A DNA stretch of 46,197 nt, taken from contig JAIEDQ010000171.1 in NCBI GenBank assembly GCA_029067895.1, forward strand, positions 1 through 46,197, read 5' to 3'. Position 1 is the stretch's first letter. The number at the start of each line of letters is the position of its first letter. Position numbers and translations under genes: made by a program. Positions 30,160 through 38,244 of the stretch are shown piece after piece. Source of the DNA: Oscillospiraceae bacterium. GTDB lineage: Bacteria; Bacillota; Clostridia; Oscillospirales; Ruminococcaceae. A model generated the notes under the pieces. The model was not told the DNA's origin and made no database searches. It worked only from the letters and a program-made list of their open reading frames with translations.

Positions 30160-31179
30160 ATGAAAATGAGCAAAATTTTTGCGGCAGTATCGGCGGCTGT
30201 TATAGCGGTATCGGCTATCCCTGCGTTTGCGGTATCGGCAAGCGATAAAGAATTCGACCCCGAGAGAGATCTGACGGGTACGGATTACTACGATTACTTT
30301 TACGACTATGATCCCCATATAGCGTTTACCGGTATAGGGTGGATTACGGAGGACGGAAAATTTTTCTCCTCGGAATATATGGAAATATGGCAAAAGCAGA
30401 TATTTGACAAGGATTTCACCATTGAAAACGGTAAGAATCTGAGGATCGAGCCTATCGGTAACAGTCCCGATACAATGAGCGGCGGCAGACTTGTCATAAG
30501 CGGCGGCGCTACTGTCGAGATAATAGGCACTGTCTGCGTTGAGCGCGGCGGCGTTCTCGAAATTGAGGACGGTACGCTCTACATTCACGGCGGAAGTCTT
30601 GATAACTACGGCACCGTGAAGATCGGCGAAAAGGGCAGGCTTGTGTTCCGCAACGGAAGCCTTAATTCTACAGCTGCGGGAAATATCGAAAACGAGGGCA
30701 AGATACTTTGCCTTGATTCCGAAAAGGACATGGACAAAATTTTCAAGACTATTAAAAAATACGATAAGAATTTTAATCTTTCCGACTACTCCCTCCATAT
30801 CTTCGGACGCGGCGGCGGAGAAGCGGACGTTATTCTGAGCTACTGCATAAACGACGTTCAGACCAATTACACCTACAAATTTACCGTTGACAGAAACAAG
30901 GAGAAAACCCAAATTACCCGCAAGCCCTATGACCTTGAAACGGTCTACAGCAAGGATACCGAAAAAGATATTCTCAGCCGAACGGAAAAATTTGAGGAGA
31001 ATTACAAGGGAAAACGGAAACGCGATGCAGGATACTATAAGGATTACGGCTACAGCTACAATTACAAAAGCGGCAAGCTTGTCTATGAGGAAGTTTGGTT
31101 TACCTTTGAGGACGAAGTGGGCGAGGACGGAAATCTTCTCTTTACAGCTTTTGACCACACCTACAGCGAAAAGCTTTAA
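30160..31179 (+). CDS. Secreted protein with beta-helix-like repeats, function unknown
   Basis: 339 residues. A signal peptide is clear (MSKIFAAVSAAVIAVSAIPA, then FAVSASDKE as the likely cleavage area). An acidic, Tyr/Asp-rich segment follows (TGTDYYDYFYDYDPH). From about 110 to 190 come short repeats of the type GGRLVISGGATVEIIG, ERGGVLEIEDGTLYIHGG, NYGTVKIGEKGRLVFRNG, which suggest a right-handed beta-helix or bactofilin-like stack. No cell-wall anchor is visible. The ATG at 30160 is preferred over the TTG at 30142 because GAAAGGA lies between. Monocistronic, with a terminator. The role is unknown. Confidence 0.8.
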   Translation: MKMSKIFAAVSAAVIAVSAIPAFAVSASDKEFDPERDLTGTDYYDYFYDYDPHIAFTGIGWITEDGKFFSSEYMEIWQKQIFDKDFTIENGKNLRIEPIGNSPDTMSGGRLVISGGATVEIIGTVCVERGGVLEIEDGTLYIHGGSLDNYGTVKIGEKGRLVFRNGSLNSTAAGNIENEGKILCLDSEKDMDKIFKTIKKYDKNFNLSDYSLHIFGRGGGEADVILSYCINDVQTNYTYKFTVDRNKEKTQITRKPYDLETVYSKDTEKDILSRTEKFEENYKGKRKRDAGYYKDYGYSYNYKSGKLVYEEVWFTFEDEVGEDGNLLFTAFDHTYSEKL

Positions 31180-31191
31180 GGAATAATTTGC

Positions 31192-31226
31192 AAAAAGCGG
31201 ACGGTTTAATGCCGTCCGCTTTTTTA
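31192..31226 (+). terminator. Terminator of the secreted repeat protein gene
   Basis: AAAAAGCGGACGG pairs with CCGTCCGCTTTTT around TTTAATG, with further T and A after. It can also serve noc from the other side. Confidence 0.85.
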
Positions 31227-31240
31227 TATATTTCAGTAAT

Positions 31241-31308
31241 TTTTCGTCTCGGAAGCAAAACTGTCCGTACTTGCAATAGACGGCGGCAAGGGTAAAGGCT
31301 CAGCCTTT
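31241..31308 (-). repeat. Family-1 hairpin repeat, copy d, overlapping the noc stop
   Basis: TTTTCGTCTCGGAAGCAAAA (31241-31260) and AAAGGCTCAGCCTTT (31294-31308) with GACGGCGGCAAGGGT between them. On the minus strand the core AAAGGCTGA supplies the noc stop codon TGA (31300-31302), so the gene now ends inside the repeat. Confidence 0.7.
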
Positions 31309-32097
31309 GGTAGGTATTCTGACGATGTACTCAATATAGTCGTCGTCCTGAATTTTTTTGGAATCGGCGTTTATCCCCGCCGCTTTCATCATTTCGATAG
31401 CTTTATTAATGGTGTTGACGAACAGCCGCACGTCCTTGAACGCCGCGCTTCGCCGCTTCATGTCGGCGAAGTTCCGCTCCTTTTCGAGCAGGTTGTCTAT
31501 GTACCGCTCGGTATTTTCCACGTTCAGCCGTCTTTCGTGAATGACCTCTATCGCGTCAAGCTGCTTCTGGGTCTCCTCCAGTTTGAGAAGCGCGCGGGCG
31601 TGACGTTCGGTAAGACCGTACTCGGCAGCTTTTCCCTGAACGGACTTGTCCAGTTTAAGAAGTCTCAGCTTGTTAGCTACGGAGGACTGGGATTTTCCCA
31701 GCTTGACGGCGGCGTCCTCCTGTGTCATTCCGTAGAAATCTATCAGCTTTGCGATAGCCTCCGCCTCGTCGAAAACGGACAGATCCCGCCGCTGAATATT
31801 TTCTATCAGAGCCATTACCGCGGAATTCCGCTCCGTCATTGTTACGGCAATGCAGGGGACAAATTCCATTCCCAGCAGCTTTGCCGCCCTTAAACGTCTT
31901 TCACCTGCCACAAGCTGAAAGCGCTCGTCCACCCTGCGGACGGTAAGCGGCTGCAAAATTCCGTTCTGACTGATGCTTTGCGCCAACCCGTCGATGTCGT
32001 CAAATTCACGTCTGGGCTGATAGGGGTTTGGGTCAATTTTTATCGTTTCCACCTGTATGACCTTGTTCACAACTTTTTCCTTGACAAGAAACGGCAT
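31300..32097 (-). CDS. noc: Nucleoid occlusion protein Noc (ParB family)
   Basis: 265 residues. It has the ParB core (VETIKIDPNPYQPRREFDD, GERRLRAAKLLG, ENIQRRDLSVFDEA, HTH around MTQEDAAVKLGKSQSSVANK), but the C-terminal third matches Noc rather than ParB: LTERHARALLKLEE, then DVRLFVNTINKAIEMMKAAG and the end YIEYIVRIPTKG. In Bacillus Noc binds its own sites and the membrane and stops septa over the nucleoid. The N-terminus is short (MPFLVKEKVVNKVIQ) and only possibly amphipathic. ATG 32097 is chosen since AAAGGA lies at right distance. A -10 TATAAT is at 32130-32135 on the minus strand. It sits 11 kb from parAB, whereas noc is near rsmG in Bacillus. Confidence 0.87.
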   Translation of the reverse strand: MPFLVKEKVVNKVIQVETIKIDPNPYQPRREFDDIDGLAQSISQNGILQPLTVRRVDERFQLVAGERRLRAAKLLGMEFVPCIAVTMTERNSAVMALIENIQRRDLSVFDEAEAIAKLIDFYGMTQEDAAVKLGKSQSSVANKLRLLKLDKSVQGKAAEYGLTERHARALLKLEETQKQLDAIEVIHERRLNVENTERYIDNLLEKERNFADMKRRSAAFKDVRLFVNTINKAIEMMKAAGINADSKKIQDDDYIEYIVRIPTKG

Positions 32098-32208
32098 AAA
32101 ACGCACTTCCTTTATTTTTTCTCAGCGTTATTATACCACGGACTTTTTCGGGAAAATGTCGAAAATCAAAACTGTCCTGCAGTTCGTGCAAGTCTTATAT
32201 CAAAACTG

Positions 32209-32277
32209 ATTTTCGTCTCTGGAACAAAACTTGCCGCCATCACTACAGACGACGGCAAGGGTAAAGGCTCAGCCTTT
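32209..32277 (-). repeat. Family-1 hairpin repeat, copy e, abutting the sbcC stop
   Basis: TTTTCGTCTCTGGAACAAAA, then CTTGCCG ... CGGCAAG (7-bp stem), then GGGTAAAGGCTCAGCCTTT (core 32263-32277). Read on the minus strand it starts at the end of the sbcC stop codon. Similarity to copies b and c seems to extend left to about 32170. Confidence 0.72.
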
Positions 32278-35200
32278 TAGCTTCCAATTGTAACAGATGA
32301 CGTTCCGTCGGAATTTTTGCGTACGCTTATGCCGCAGGGGATAACGTTTTGCAGCTCCTCAACATGGGAAATTATACCTATGGCAGTTCTGCCCGCCGCA
32401 AGTCCGCAAAGAATAGCTACAGCTTCCCTTAAAGACGCGGGATCGAGAGAGCCGAAGCCCTCGTCGATGAACATGGCTTCCATGTCTATGCCGCCGCTTC
32501 GGCTTCGGGCGACAGCGGAAAGTCCCAGCGAAAGGGCAAGGGAGATCAGGAACTTTTCGCCGCCCGACAGATTTTTCACCCCGTAGGCGACCTTGAAATC
32601 GGCGGTAAGGGTTTCCACCTCCAGATCAAGTCCCTGCTTGGAATTTGCGGCGTAATCGCTTTTCACCCGCAGACGGAATTTTCCTCCACGTACCTCTGCA
32701 AGAATACGGTTTGCCTCTGTGGTAACAAGAGAGAGCATTTTTCCCAGAAAATAGCGTGTAAAGGAAATTCCCTTGTCACCACGCATAAATTTTGCAAAAT
32801 CCGACAGCTTGTCCGATTTTTTGCTTTCCGTTTGTATTGCCGCGAAACGCCGTGAGCATTCCTCGGAAAGCTTTTTCAGTCGGTTTGATCGTTCGTCGGC
32901 AAGTTTGAGCTGTCCAGACAATTCGGACATATCCGTCTCGGCGGTCTGCACCTGAGAAGCGATCTCATCTGTCGGAGGGGGAGACTTAACCTCAAGCTCC
33001 TTTTTCAGCGTATTCGACCGCTCCCGCGCCGTGTGCAGAGCAAGGTCGTACTGCTTTGTCTCCTCGGAAAGCCGCGCCGCATTTTCCTCCGAAAGGAGCG
33101 AGGCATCGTATTCGTCGGGAGAAATGCCGAGTCCCGAAAGCTTTTCAAGAAATGCGGAACGTGCCGCTTCAAGCATTTTTTCCGCACCGTCAAGCTCCGT
33201 CCGAGCCTGACCCAGAGCGGCGGAAGCTTCTATTTTAAGCTTTTCAGCCGTCGAGTATTCGCTCTCGGAGCGCTCCTTTTCCCGCGCGAAAGCTTCGGTC
33301 TCCGCTTTGAGACGGCTCACGCCCGCGGCGTAGGAATCCGCGTCCCCGAAGCGCGGGTCGAGACTTTCTTTCAAAGCGGACAGCTCCGCCTTTGCTCCAA
33401 GCTCGGCATTGCGGGCGGCTTCAAGCTTTTCGGTTTCGTCGGAAAGCTGCTTTTCAAAATCGGCTTTAAGCGCGGAAAGCTCTTTCAGACGGCTGTCGAT
33501 CTTGGGCAGCATTTCGTTCTGCTTGACTGCTTCACCGTGCCTTTGAGTAACCTCGTCAAGCTCCGCGGCGGTGTAGCCAGTGTCGGCGACAGTCTTTTGC
33601 TCCGCGGCGATACAGTCCTTGGCAGCGGGGATACGGGCTTCCTCCGCGGCAATTTTCGTTCGCAGATCGGCAAGCGCTTTGGCAGGACGCTCAAAAGCAG
33701 CTCTTGCGGCTTTGACCTCGGCGGCGGTAACAGCGTTTTCCGAAAGTCCTGCGGGGGCGGGGTGAGAAAGACTTCCGCATACGGGACAGGGCTGACCATC
33801 TTTGAGACGGGAGGAAAGCTCTGCCGCCGCGTTTCGGATATAGTCCCCGTAAAGCTTGTCGTATTTGATTTCGGCTGCGGATTTTTCCGCTTCAAGCTTG
33901 TCAGCCTCGGTGGTCATATCCGAAATTTTTATGCGTATCTTTTCAAGAGCCAAAGTGTAGGTGACAAGACGTTTTTCGGCTTCTGCGCCGCTTTTTAGCT
34001 CATTCAGACGGGCGGCAAGCTCGGGCAGCTTTCGGGAAAAATTTTCCGTGATGAAGTCCCGTTTTTCCGAAAGACTGTCGGATTCCGAAGCGCACTTTCC
34101 GACGCGTTCCTCCGCGCCGCGCCTGCGTTCTCCGCAAAGCTCTGTTTGGACGGAAAGCTGTTTCAGCTCCGCAGTTTTGCGGGAAATTTTTTCGTACAGC
34201 GGAGCAAGATTTGCCAGTACAGCAAGCTCGGCTGTTTTAGACTGAAATTCGGGTTCATTTTTGGCAGCGTCGGCTTTAAGCTTTTCCGCACGGGAAAATT
34301 TATCTTCCGCCGAGGAAAAATTTTTCTCCTCAAGCTTTGCACGTTCTGTCCGTTCGGCAAGATTTTTTTCCGCCGAGACAAGCGCGTTTTTTTCCGCAAG
34401 AGCGCGGGAGGCGTTTTCATGCTTTTTTACAATAAGACGCTTTTTCTCGGCTTCACCGCGGCCCGCTTCAAGCTCCGCAAGATGTTTTTCCGCAGCCTCA
34501 AGCTCCGAAAATTTCGCTGCCAAAAGTTTCGCCTCGGTAAGCTTTTCACGAAGCGCGGCAAGATTTTCCTTTGCTTCGTCAAGCTTCGGCGAAAGGGACT
34601 TTATTTCCTCCGAAAGTTTTTTTATCTCCGCGTCAAGCTGTTCGGGGGACTCGGCGTTCTCCGCCGCAAGCATGGCTTTGAGAGCCTCCGTTTCTGAGGA
34701 AAGCTTTTTTCTCAGCGTTTCGGATTTTTCCCACAGCTTGTCCGAAAGGCGGGTGTACTTGTCCGCTCCGAAAAGGGTGGAAAGCATTTCCTCCTTGTCT
34801 TTGCTGCCCGATGTCAGAAGCTGCTCGAATTTGCCTTGGGGAAGGATTATGACCTGTCTGAACTGGTCGGCGGAAAGTCCTGTAAGCTCCTCGGCTTTGG
34901 CGCGGACAAAGGCTTGCTTGGGGTTCTCGAAAAAGGCGCGGAAGCAATCCGTTTCCTTGTCGAAAAAGAAGCAGTCCTGACGGGTCTCAAGCTTTTTGCT
35001 CCGAGGAGTAACGGTTATTGAGCGGGCGAACTTGTAGAGTTCCCCGCGTATTTTGAAAGTAAATTCTACCAGCGTGGGGAGCTTTTCCGCAGCAGGCAGA
35101 GCGCAGCGCATATCCGTCCTGTCGCCGCCGCTTGACTCGCCGTAGAGCGCGTATGCAACGGCGTCCAGAACGGCGGTTTTTCCCGCGCCTGTTTCGCCGT

Positions 35201-35294
35201 GGATAAGGAAAAGGCTGTCCAGCTTTTCAAAGTCTATTTCGACCGCCTCTGCGTAGGAAGCGAACGCTTGGATTTTAAGCTTAACGGGGAGCAT
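32277..35294 (-). CDS. sbcC: Exonuclease SbcCD subunit C (SMC-like ATPase)
   Basis: 1005 residues. Walker A HGETGAGKTAVLDAVAYALY (from about 34), long coiled coils rich in Glu, Lys and Ala, a zinc hook CPVCGSLSHP near the middle (about 500) that joins two molecules, then the returning coil, the signature VKNLSGGEKFLISLALSLGL and Walker B AMFIDEGFGSLD. With SbcD it opens DNA hairpins and trims double-strand ends. The ATG at 35294 follows GAGGACG; the frame upstream is open but contains the promoter and a repeat. It is separated from sbcD by four kilobases and four genes. Confidence 0.95.
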   Translation of the reverse strand: MLPVKLKIQAFASYAEAVEIDFEKLDSLFLIHGETGAGKTAVLDAVAYALYGESSGGDRTDMRCALPAAEKLPTLVEFTFKIRGELYKFARSITVTPRSKKLETRQDCFFFDKETDCFRAFFENPKQAFVRAKAEELTGLSADQFRQVIILPQGKFEQLLTSGSKDKEEMLSTLFGADKYTRLSDKLWEKSETLRKKLSSETEALKAMLAAENAESPEQLDAEIKKLSEEIKSLSPKLDEAKENLAALREKLTEAKLLAAKFSELEAAEKHLAELEAGRGEAEKKRLIVKKHENASRALAEKNALVSAEKNLAERTERAKLEEKNFSSAEDKFSRAEKLKADAAKNEPEFQSKTAELAVLANLAPLYEKISRKTAELKQLSVQTELCGERRRGAEERVGKCASESDSLSEKRDFITENFSRKLPELAARLNELKSGAEAEKRLVTYTLALEKIRIKISDMTTEADKLEAEKSAAEIKYDKLYGDYIRNAAAELSSRLKDGQPCPVCGSLSHPAPAGLSENAVTAAEVKAARAAFERPAKALADLRTKIAAEEARIPAAKDCIAAEQKTVADTGYTAAELDEVTQRHGEAVKQNEMLPKIDSRLKELSALKADFEKQLSDETEKLEAARNAELGAKAELSALKESLDPRFGDADSYAAGVSRLKAETEAFAREKERSESEYSTAEKLKIEASAALGQARTELDGAEKMLEAARSAFLEKLSGLGISPDEYDASLLSEENAARLSEETKQYDLALHTARERSNTLKKELEVKSPPPTDEIASQVQTAETDMSELSGQLKLADERSNRLKKLSEECSRRFAAIQTESKKSDKLSDFAKFMRGDKGISFTRYFLGKMLSLVTTEANRILAEVRGGKFRLRVKSDYAANSKQGLDLEVETLTADFKVAYGVKNLSGGEKFLISLALSLGLSAVARSRSGGIDMEAMFIDEGFGSLDPASLREAVAILCGLAAGRTAIGIISHVEELQNVIPCGISVRKNSDGTSSVTIGS

Positions 35295-35336
35295 TTTACG
35301 TCCTCTTTTCAGTAAAAATGGGAATATCTGAAAATA

Positions 35337-35365
35337 ATTATACTTTAACAGGTGGAAAAAGTCAA
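35337..35365 (-). promoter_or_regulatory. sbcC promoter
   Basis: On the minus strand TTGACT and TATAAT are 17 bases apart, about 43 bases before the start codon. Confidence 0.75.
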
Positions 35366-35413
35366 CGATAAATTTTACTTTAGCGGGGTACGGTTCTATA
35401 TGGGGAATAAGTA

Positions 35414-35541
35414 CCCGCCATACAAAAACCAAATAAATTAGGTAACCAATAAAGCTACCTGCCCCCTTGAGGGGGCATAGCCAAATTAATAGTCCAAACA
35501 TTTTACGCAGGGGGTGACTCAGCCAGCGGGGGCTCCCCGCC
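35414..35541 (-). repeat. Family-2 GC-rich palindromic repeat, copy b
   Basis: On the minus strand: GGCGGGGAGCCCCCGC, TGAGTCACCCCCTGCGTAAA, ATTAATTTGGCTAT, GCCCCCTCAAGGGGGC (35461-35476 on the plus strand), GTTACCTAATTTATTT, GGCGGGTAC. This is the best match to the copy after dnaJ. It lies in the divergent gap of sbcC and the zinc-ribbon gene, not after a stop codon. Most of the 420-base gap is explained by it and the two promoters. Confidence 0.78.
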
Positions 35542-35639
35542 TAAATCAAAATTTATTACGAAAAATACGTGGGTTTAGTCAGACCGTCACGCTGCTGTGT
35601 CAATCTCCGCTTCTGTCGAAATACGTCGGATAATTTCCG

Positions 35640-35668
35640 TTGACTTTTGGAATAAAATGGTATATCAT
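35640..35668 (+). promoter_or_regulatory. Promoter of the zinc-ribbon membrane protein gene
   Basis: TTGACT and TATCAT with a 17-base spacer, about 46 bases before the ATG at 35715. Confidence 0.55.
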
Positions 35669-35714
35669 ATTATTGTAATGACCATAATATTCCAAAAAGA
35701 TAAGGATGATGAAA

Positions 35715-36899
35715 ATGATTTGTCCAAGCTGCGGAAAGGAATACAACGAGAGAATGACCTGCTGTATAAGCTGCGGGGCGGATCTTGTACCATGCGAGCA
35801 GGAGACCGAGCAGACGGTCTTTGAACCGCTTATACCCGAGGAAAGCTACAAAGCTGTATCGGCTGCCGCGGGAAATGAAGCGGGCTTCGTTAGGGAAATG
35901 TCGGGACATTCCGCTGTTCCCGATATCCCCGAAGATGATACCCGCGGGGAAATACCCGTCCCCGTCAGTGCGGTCAAGCCGCGGGTGTCTCTTTCGGGAG
36001 CGGCAAGGTTTACGGGCTCTCTTGCTGCTTCGGTATTAATGCTGGCGTTTATACTGATCTTTTCGGCTGCGTCGGCGGTGCGGCTTGCCACAAGCGAGGT
36101 CAGGATCGCACGCTTTGCGGAAAGTCTCGACGTTATGAATCTTCCCGCCGCCGATACCGCCATTCCTACGGAGGGGTACGGGGTAGCGGAGGACGCAACC
36201 GTTCAGGAGGCTATTTATGTTATGTCAGGCGGCACGGGTCTGAGCCGCGAGGATATAAGAACTATCTATGAGACCTCCACGATACAAAGCTTTATTACCG
36301 CTCAGCTTACAGAGTACGCACAGTTTGTCCGCAGCGGGAAGATACCCGAAAAGCTTACCGCGGACAAGCTTAAAAGCGTTTTCAGCGAAAATCTCGGCGT
36401 GATCGACAACGCACTCGGCAAGCCCCTTTCTCAGCACGATATCAATCTGGCGTTCTCCGAAATAGAAAGCGTTCAGCCCATGCTTGACAGGCTTTCTCCC
36501 GCTTCGCTGGAGGAGCTTCTGGGCAGCGGAGGCATAACCGCGCTTCGGCTGTTAAGCTCCATGCCCATACTGATAGGAGCGGCAGCTATGGCGGCGGCAA
36601 TGCTTCCGCTGCTGAGAGCTATAAACCGAAAAAACACCGATATGCTCCGCTGGGGCGGCGGGGCTGCGCTTGCGGGAGGAGCGGCAGTCTCCGCGGCGGT
36701 ATTTTTGTTTACGGTACAGTCCGCACCGGTGGGGGACAAGCTTTTCCGCAGCATAGCCAAATGCGCCGCAGATGTGATATCTCCCGATATGTACCGCATA
36801 GGCGGAGTATTGGCGGTACTGGGAGCGGTAATGCTGATCTGGGCGGGAACGCTGAGAAAAGCTCAGTCGGCAGGTGAAAAGATCGGGGGAACAGTATAA
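35715..36899 (+). CDS. Zinc-ribbon membrane protein, function unknown
   Basis: 394 residues. It begins with a zinc ribbon MICPSCGKEYNERMTCCISC (paired CxxC). A linker of about 70 acidic residues follows, then a first membrane helix (SLAASVLMLAFILIFSAASA), an extracytoplasmic helical domain of about 150 residues, and three more hydrophobic segments near the end (ILIGAAAMAAAMLPLL, GGGAALAGGAAVSAAVFLF, GGVLAVLGAVMLIWAGTL). Such zinc-ribbon plus multi-helix proteins are common in clostridia but uncharacterised. I picked the ATG at 35715, spaced eight bases from AAGGA; ATGs at 35706 and 35709 are too near. Confidence 0.8.
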   Translation: MICPSCGKEYNERMTCCISCGADLVPCEQETEQTVFEPLIPEESYKAVSAAAGNEAGFVREMSGHSAVPDIPEDDTRGEIPVPVSAVKPRVSLSGAARFTGSLAASVLMLAFILIFSAASAVRLATSEVRIARFAESLDVMNLPAADTAIPTEGYGVAEDATVQEAIYVMSGGTGLSREDIRTIYETSTIQSFITAQLTEYAQFVRSGKIPEKLTADKLKSVFSENLGVIDNALGKPLSQHDINLAFSEIESVQPMLDRLSPASLEELLGSGGITALRLLSSMPILIGAAAMAAAMLPLLRAINRKNTDMLRWGGGAALAGGAAVSAAVFLFTVQSAPVGDKLFRSIAKCAADVISPDMYRIGGVLAVLGAVMLIWAGTLRKAQSAGEKIGGTV

Positions 36900-36908
36900 A
36901 TATCAAAA

Positions 36909-36950
36909 CGGGCAGGAAAGCTTTACGCTTCCTGCCCGCGGCATTTTATA
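36909..36950. terminator. Bidirectional terminator between convergent genes
   Basis: CGGGCAGGAA pairs perfectly with TTCCTGCCCG, extended by AG/CT. On the minus strand TTTTGATATT follows, on the plus strand GCGGCATTTTATAT. It serves the two convergent genes ending at 36899 and 36964. Confidence 0.8.
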
Positions 36951-36963
36951 TATACATCTGATA

Positions 36964-38034
36964 TCAGTCGGAAATCTCGATGCTGTCCGCGTCCGCATCG
37001 GCAAAGTCGCCGTCGTTGGAAAATTCAAACTCGGAATAGCCGTCGTTTTCCTCGGCGGTATCGTAATAATCCAGACCGTCCGTACTCAGCGCAGAGGTGT
37101 CAAGACCGTCCATGTCTCCGGGAACAAAGGCGGGAGCCTGTGTCTGCGGCTGGGGTTCGGGCTTGGGAGGCTCTTTTTCCTCAGCGGGAGCGGGCTTTTT
37201 TTCAGGTCTTGCAAAAAACTCGTCGGGCTGGAGCGGCTGGGGAATATCGGGTATAGGCACGGGAGCGGGTCTGCCGGTTTCGGTAAATCCGCCTGCGGAA
37301 GCAACTGCTTCTGCCGCATTTTCAGAGGTATCGGCTGTCGGGGTAGAGGGGGACGGTGAATAGTATCCCGTTTCGGCGGCAGGGTAGGTCGGTCTTGTTT
37401 TCTTGTAGACGATAACTCCCGCCACGGCAAATGCGGCGATGATAACAAGTCCTACAATAAGACTGATGTAGGGGGCGTTAAGATTGCGGTAAACCACAAA
37501 TTCGTAAGGGATAACATGCTGTTCGGCTTCCGAACGGCTGCCGTAAAATTCGTTTTCCGTAAGCCATTCTAACAGCAGCGGCATAAGATCGTCGTCGATT
37601 TTCTTGACGCGCGCAACTATGTACATTTCGGTAAAATCAATGTCGGTGTTGCCGTCAAGGTATTCCCATGTATCGTCGCAAACGGCGTAAAGGTTTTTTC
37701 TGTCTTCAATGTTTGAAGCTGAAATGGTAACGAAAAGCTCTTTATCGGAATCGGCGTCGTTGATAAGCGGCATAAGGAAGTATTCCTCCGACGTTTTGGA
37801 GGAAGTTTCAATTCCAAGGGTAGTTTCGGTAGTAGTCTCGGACGCATAGCAGTCAATAATGTTGTTGACATAGCCCTGAACAAAGCTGCCTTTTTTAACG
37901 TCCGTCATGCTGTCGTAGTTGAAGTCGGGAACATAGCCGTTGATTTTGATAATGTCAGATACGCCCTGCACCGTAAGGACTGCCCCCATTACAAAAAGGA
38001 AGATCAGCACTATTGCTATCCTGATTTTAAACAT
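36964..38034 (-). CDS. Two-TM membrane protein with proline-rich C-terminal tail, function unknown
   Basis: 356 residues. First membrane helix near the start (RIAIVLIFLFVMGAVLTVQG), an extracytoplasmic domain of about 170 residues (YNYDSM-like start, FFLMPL-type core, VIPYEFVVYRNL), a second helix (ISLIVGLVIIAAFAVAGVIV), then a long cytoplasmic tail rich in Pro, Glu and Asp (PAPVPIPDIPQPLQP, KPEPQPQTQAP) ending in a very acidic stretch (DGDFADADADSIEISD). I recognise no domain of known role. ATG 38034 is preceded by AGGGGGT. Alone in its unit. Confidence 0.78.
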   Translation of the reverse strand: MFKIRIAIVLIFLFVMGAVLTVQGVSDIIKINGYVPDFNYDSMTDVKKGSFVQGYVNNIIDCYASETTTETTLGIETSSKTSEEYFLMPLINDADSDKELFVTISASNIEDRKNLYAVCDDTWEYLDGNTDIDFTEMYIVARVKKIDDDLMPLLLEWLTENEFYGSRSEAEQHVIPYEFVVYRNLNAPYISLIVGLVIIAAFAVAGVIVYKKTRPTYPAAETGYYSPSPSTPTADTSENAAEAVASAGGFTETGRPAPVPIPDIPQPLQPDEFFARPEKKPAPAEEKEPPKPEPQPQTQAPAFVPGDMDGLDTSALSTDGLDYYDTAEENDGYSEFEFSNDGDFADADADSIEISD

Positions 38035-38084
38035 TAATTTGTACCCCCTGAAATATTTGGTTAAACGTTTTCGCGCATAAAACA

Positions 38085-38113
38085 ATTTTAGCATATTACG
38101 GTGAAAACGTCAA
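38085..38113 (-). promoter_or_regulatory. Promoter of the two-TM protein gene
   Basis: On the minus strand TTGACG and TAAAAT are 17 bases apart, about 50 bases before the start codon. Confidence 0.7.
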
Positions 38114-38180
38114 GTATTTTTTAGGATTTGTTATGCGCTGAATCAAAATTTTCATGCTCTTTACAATAATTCGAAAGATA

Positions 38181-38209
38181 TCGACAAATCAAAATAAATA
38201 TGTTATAAT
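38181..38209 (+). promoter_or_regulatory. Promoter of the GH16 glucanase gene
   Basis: TCGACA and TATAAT with a 17-base spacer, 35 bases before the ATG at 38245. Confidence 0.6.
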
Positions 38210-38244
38210 TCAATAAAGTACTATAGCTGAACGGAGGCGTTTTT

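Noticed and set aside
33033-34980. Several long plus-strand frames opposite sbcC
   Set aside because: They are shadows of the Glu/Lys/Ala-rich coiled coil (giving Phe/Ser/Arg-rich products) and lack SD sites.
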